This document shows, piece after piece, positions 59,169 to 64,000 of a DNA stretch of 64,000 nt (its first letter is position 1; every line of letters begins with the position of its first letter). Source of the stretch: Conoideocrella luteorostrata. Lineage: Eukaryota; Ascomycota; Sordariomycetes; Hypocreales; Clavicipitaceae. The notes beneath the pieces were generated by a model. That model searched no databases, was not told where the DNA came from, and was given only the letters and a program-made list of their open reading frames with translations. The DNA lies in the NCBI GenBank assembly GCA_032433595.1, contig JASWJB010000171.1:26908-90907 (forward strand), written 5' to 3'. A program made the translations under genes and the position numbers.

Positions 59169-62100
59169 GTGTAGACTCTTTTTGAATGCATGTGTGCGTT
59201 GTAGATGTACTGAGTGATATTTAGGAGATCATGAGACCTACCTAATGTTTGGTGGATAGCCTTGCTACACGTGGTGACGTGTGGTTTGGTGGATTGGGAG
59301 CGGTGTAGTGCAAGCTCAACAACGGTGAATGCGGTGGAAGATGCTCATAGGATGGAGGAATTGGACTCAACACGACGTGAAAGATTCTTGGGCATGTCTG
59401 TAGCAGGAGCAATATGCTGATCTGAAGGGCTTCTCAGTAAGTGGTGACGATGAGGGTGAATGTTGAATATTTGAATGGGACCATAGCTACATTGCACAGA
59501 CTGACCACATTTGAATGGACGCACTGCTGCACATGAAAATAAAAAAACAACTTCCGTCATTGCACTTAAATTATGATGATGCCAGTTTGGTATGTCTGTA
59601 AAGTTGCTTTGGAGAAAACTGAGCTCTACTGAGAATGACGTGTTTTGAAGATAGGAGACCTTGATAGCAAGATTTTCGTCATTGAGACGAATTGCCATCT
59701 CACAACGTTGTTTGCGGATGTAAACGTCCTCCAACGAACTCTTTTGTCATTTCGATACGCCAAAATCGTTCTATAAAGGACCACTGGCCTCTCTCTTAAA
59801 TGTATCTCGAATGGATTTGGAATAGCCGTTGAATCACTGCTCGTTTGTATATTCGCCGTATTGGTCTTCGCACCATACGCGAGACTCTTGGAAAGTCGAG
59901 CTGAGACAATTCAACAATACAGACAGAGCCTGCAACATGTAAGCAAAGATTACTTTAGAGGACAATAGATTCGTCTCCTTCGAATCGTATTTTCCGGTGT
60001 TTCAAGGCTCAATCGTGTTCGAACATCATAGTTGGGTATTCATGCTGCGGAGAGGGAGTCGGACATCCAAGTTAACGGATAGAGGTACTCAGCTCTTGGC
60101 AGTCACTTGAGCCTTAGAGCTGTTGAATCATGGAACATATGTCAGTAATCTGTGATTAGGGAAGAAACCTCGAATTGGTTCAAAAGGAGACCGAAAGGGT
60201 GGACTTCGTAGTCCCTGGAGTACGTTTAGGAAGCCGTATGGCCGAGTACAAATGGAGGAAAGAAGTAAATGAACCCGGGACTTTCGATCGGGATTTAGGC
60301 ACTGTAACGTTGTTGAAACCTTCATGACTATCATTTAACGAGTCGCTGCAGAGGTTAGCCAAATTCCTGCGCTATGATACGCGTTGAAGCCAATAACCAC
60401 TCCAGTTGTTGCACTTGTGATGGTAATATTGCTAAATTTGGTGCCACGCACTAACACAGCGAGGTGGAAATATACTAACTGATGATTATAAAGATACCAA
60501 GGCGAGGAAAGGAAACCACGTCAGATTTAGCTAGGCAGTTCTCCACGGGTATATATCTATCTTGATGACACGTAATACAACCGGCACGCTCTGTACTCCC
60601 ATCGTAAACTATAGGCAGATGGCCATATTATTCTTTCCTCAACCAGTTCCGCTATTCATAGCAAATAATGCATATCATTTGATGATCGTTACGGACAATG
60701 GCAGTGAAATTCCAAATATAACCTCCTCTTGTGTGAGTGTGTCCGTGTTTGCGATTCATGTCTCGCCGCAGCATCGCTCGATCAATAAAGTCAACCTGTT
60801 ACTTGTCAAGTCCATTTTGCAATCTACATCGCTGACGGTTTTACTGCTATGCCGGTTTCAATATATTGATACCGACCAACTGCGAAAACCGAATGGGCTC
60901 AAGACGACAAGCACCACATGTTGACCTATCTCACTAGGCAAAGCCACGGCGCACAAAGCCCCTCCATCCAAGATATAATGACTCTTGACTAACAATATAG
61001 TCTGGAACCTTGAAATAATATGTAGGGACTAGCAGGAAATCAGTCAAGTAACTCGCTCTCTCCTGACACAGATTCACCTTGCTTCCCATTCTTTACAAAC
61101 GTGTTGATCGATAGATGCAGAGTGCTCTAATCCAATTTCTGGAGCAGCGACATCTCGCGCCGGCGACAGTATCGTATTTGAGGGTAAATACAGCTATAAA
61201 TAGCCTCGTTCTGACTTGAATATGATATTGCTGGTACTGTCGGTAGAACTAGCATGAAGGTATGTCGACAATGCGGCCTCATAAGTGTGATTCCTCGTTG
61301 CAGGCCCTTTCAGCTAGCAAGCTATCTTTTCTTTAATGACTGAATGACCATCAATAGTAAACCAGAGAATGGGGATTGGCGTATTAACCGTCCAATCCGT
61401 TCCCGGCAGGGATGTAACTAGCTGGTGGTGGTGTTAATCCGGCGCAATTGACTTGCGACGAGGCCAAGTCGGAGACCGGTTTGGAAATGAAAAAATAAAA
61501 GCATATGTAACTTCGTTTCTCAGGATATTAAATCACAGCAGAAATGGAATGGATGTCTTTTTCATGATGCTGGAGCACTTGTACGTCTTCTACGAACGGG
61601 AGGCTTGTCCCGCAGTGGCACTGTAAGTTTCTTCACAGCATGCACTGGGCAACGCATAGATGCCAGTGTGGTTAACCGAGAAAGATGAAAACCACTGTAG
61701 TGCTACTTATTGCTGCTTCAATACACACTGTCTCAATTGAGTGTGCATGGTGTCTTCATAAATAATTGCAGCTTACTAGCATGAGTGATACATCAGGTTC
61801 AAACCAACCTGTAAGACCTCCCCTAACAAACGCTACAAATTTTAGGTGTTTGGCAAAAGAATACTGCTCATGGTGCTCCCTTTGTTCAGTAAGATCCGTA
61901 AATCAGCGATCTGGTGGCATCTTTCCATGCTCTACCATAGCCGAGACCTCCATCGTCAAGTTACACTTCAGCTGGAGTCAGGCAACAGAGCCAGCAAGAC
62001 TCTTTCTGCACCTTTGCAATTCCGACTCTTCATTGATAAGGCTACAATCTTGAGCCAATTGGATGTCACGTTTTATCACAATTCATTTCCTTGAGGCAGC

Positions 62101-63975
62101 AAGTGTACCACCCATTGTGTAGGTTTGTTCAAACTCAGTCCTTAAGCCCTCTTATCCATGTCAACGCCAGCAAGCCACCATTTAGCATGTCACTGCAGAA
62201 TTCCCATTCATGGGTATTATGGCGCTTGGAAGTCCATATCGCGGCAGAATGAAACTCAAATGACCCTATCGCCGACATCACGCTCCTCGAATAACTTATC
62301 TGGGTTGTACAACAAGCCCATCACCGCACGGAAATACAACCGCCAAGCTTACCATCCAATGCTAGCAGTTCAAGTGCTTCAGTGCCACCGCCTAAGCCCA
62401 TACCATTCAGCATATCCAAATTTGTGGGAAATGGTGGACCTCTGTGCAACTTTGTCTGCGACAAACTTTGCGCCGTTGAGGAGAATTGCGGACACCGGCT
62501 TTAGGGGACGCCGGGAATCCTGTGAGAAAGTGTATTCTGAGTTACGAAAGACGGCACTAGAATCAGGGATGGTAAATCGTTTTGTGGAATATGTCTGTTC
62601 GTTCTATCGTTCGTGGACATGTCCACGCGGGGTTTCGGCAGTGGATGGAAGAGCGCGCATCGTTCTAGCTTCTATCTTCTAGCTTCTAGCTGGATGGCAT
62701 TCATGCTTAGTGTGGCCTATTTCCATGGCTATTTTCAAGCTATCTGTGGTTTACGACCGATTTCCTAAAACGGTGTACGCATGATGGCAAGGCTATCCAG
62801 GTGCATCGTGTGTTTTCCAATGCTCGCAGAAACGCAAACCCCTCAAGCCAAGGGGATTTGAGTTCAGCCCCAGGGGTTTAAAAAAAAAAGAGCCTTACGT
62901 TTCTATTCTGCCTTTGCCAACATTCTTTCACACGTACATCGCGAGTACCATTCCATTCGTAACCAATGACGTCTTGAGTTGGGATCGCACTGCCGCCGTG
63001 GCGTGATGTGGCGTGATGTGGCGTTGGAGCACGGTAACCTCCTTCGTAGTCACGAAGGCAACATCAGCATTGTGGTTATGGAGTAGTGTTGCACGATGAG
63101 GTGGTGCCCATAGGACATAAAGCCTGTTATTTTAGAATTCTGTTTTCGCTAGTGCTTGAATGCGACTCCTTCTCCTATGGGCGCATGATTGGACGTTATG
63201 CTCATGCACGAAGCAAGGATTGCGGGTGGGTTCATGCGTATCATCTGGCCCATCCAGTTGCCACCATGGCATTGAAATTGCAGTGGTGATCCGTTTCTAG
63301 GATCAAGGCCGGGCAAGGACTGATATTTCGACGACTATGCTTCGAAAAGCCCACACCGACATCTAGCTGTATCGACTCGCCGTACAAAGTACACGAAACA
63401 CAAAAATCTAGAAATTCATGTCCGTGGATTGTCATGAGATTAGCACCTTTCGCCGTGGGAGGTTCCCCAACGCTACTGTGTCGTGCGTCCTGTCCGGATT
63501 TGGTCCTTCTCACCTTCGGCCGTAACGGTGCCTTTCGGAGCCGGTGTGGCCAGAAAATGCAAAGGTGAGGCGATGGTAGTATTGATCACTCGTTAGAACC
63601 AGCGATGGACGCCATAGCAAATTGGGTTTGATGCAAGAAGGTGTCGTACGGTAAATCTGAAAGAATGATACATAGAAAGAAGGAATGGAAACGGTGAGTG
63701 TGAGAGGAGATCTCACACTAATAATTTACGCAAGAGCCGCTGAGTGGATCGGGTGAACCCAGATCCTTGCCTAAATCTAGATGAATATGTCAATCAATCG
63801 GAGAGATATTTTTTTAATCCTCTTAACTCACTCTAGACTTCAATTCAATGTACTCATGTATTTCTTGTGGGTGTAACAATATTAGGCAGCCATGCGCACC
63901 CTTTGTGGCTGTGCTACTCCAAACGACGAGCGCTGAACTGTGAAATACAAGCCAGCAGAGTGAGGTATCTCGGCG

Positions 63976-63999
63976 TTTTTTTTGTTTTTTTTTTTTTTT
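63976..63999. repeat. Poly-T tract at the right edge
   Basis: T runs interrupted once by G, ending one base before the edge of the window. Confidence 0.9.
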
Positions 64000-64000
64000 G

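Larger units (their letters stand above)
51512..64000. other. 12.5-kb tract with no supportable gene
   Basis: Apart from simple sequence, I see no conserved ORF, RNA gene or transposon. The longest open frames (52326-53081, 251 codons; 62158-62682, 174 codons) have no domain, odd composition and no credible splice partners. The tract contains four TACGGAGTA/TACTCCGTA copies, a cluster of GTAC palindromes (53893-53924), T or A runs at 59150-59168 and 62880-62890, and a poly-T stretch at the right edge. Base composition is not strongly AT-rich, so heavy RIP is not evident. It may be long upstream regulatory sequence, non-coding transcripts or an old decayed region. Confidence 0.5.

Noticed and set aside
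62158..62682. 174-codon open frame on the plus strand
   Set aside because: No family pattern is recognised and no neighbouring exons extend it. Chance open frames of this size are plausible in 12 kb.

Overview
The window is nuclear DNA of a filamentous ascomycete. Genes lie on both strands and are split by short GT-AG introns, mostly 44-200 nt, often with CTAAC or CTGAC-like branch sites. The gene content fits Sordariomycetes, probably Hypocreales, but that placement is inference. I find 18 protein-coding genes, one cut by the left edge. I saw no tRNA, rRNA, CRISPR array or intact transposon.

Layout. 1-12.5 kb: the aminotransferase end of a biotin-synthesis gene, a GPI-anchored acid-sphingomyelinase-like phosphodiesterase, a Zn2Cys6 regulator, a CYP53-type benzoate hydroxylase and an M81 (MlrC-like) metallopeptidase. 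13.5-18 kb: an MFS sugar transporter converging on a divergent vacuolar-type cation/H+ exchanger. 19-23 kb: a divergent pair, an ankyrin-repeat subtilase and a small gasdermin-like protein. 23.5-33 kb: an MFS sugar transporter, a disordered protein and a quinate-permease-like MFS protein. 36-42.3 kb: polynucleotide kinase/phosphatase divergent from Mediator subunit Med18, then two small secreted proteins, one an M15-like zinc peptidase. 45-51.5 kb: an MFS drug:H+ antiporter and a disordered conserved protein. From 51.5 kb to the right edge (12.5 kb) I can support no gene.

Most interesting system. The ankyrin-S8 protease (19168-21843, minus) and the gasdermin-like ORF (22250-23107, plus) share a 406-bp divergent promoter. 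This matches the known fungal arrangement in which a gasdermin-like cell-death effector sits beside the subtilisin-like protease that activates it (HET-Q1/HET-Q2 of Podospora). The protease keeps D489, H548, N646 and S715. The gasdermin assignment rests on pattern recognition and context and needs structure prediction.

Gene-structure oddities. Two genes need micro-exons: 2 nt (AA) inside the Zn2Cys6 DNA-binding domain and 3 nt (GAT) inside a transmembrane helix of the cation exchanger. In both cases conserved family spacing demands them. A third gene starts with a 6-nt coding exon. The 9-mer TACGGAGTA or its complement occurs at least ten times, far above chance for 64 kb, and nearly always outside genes.
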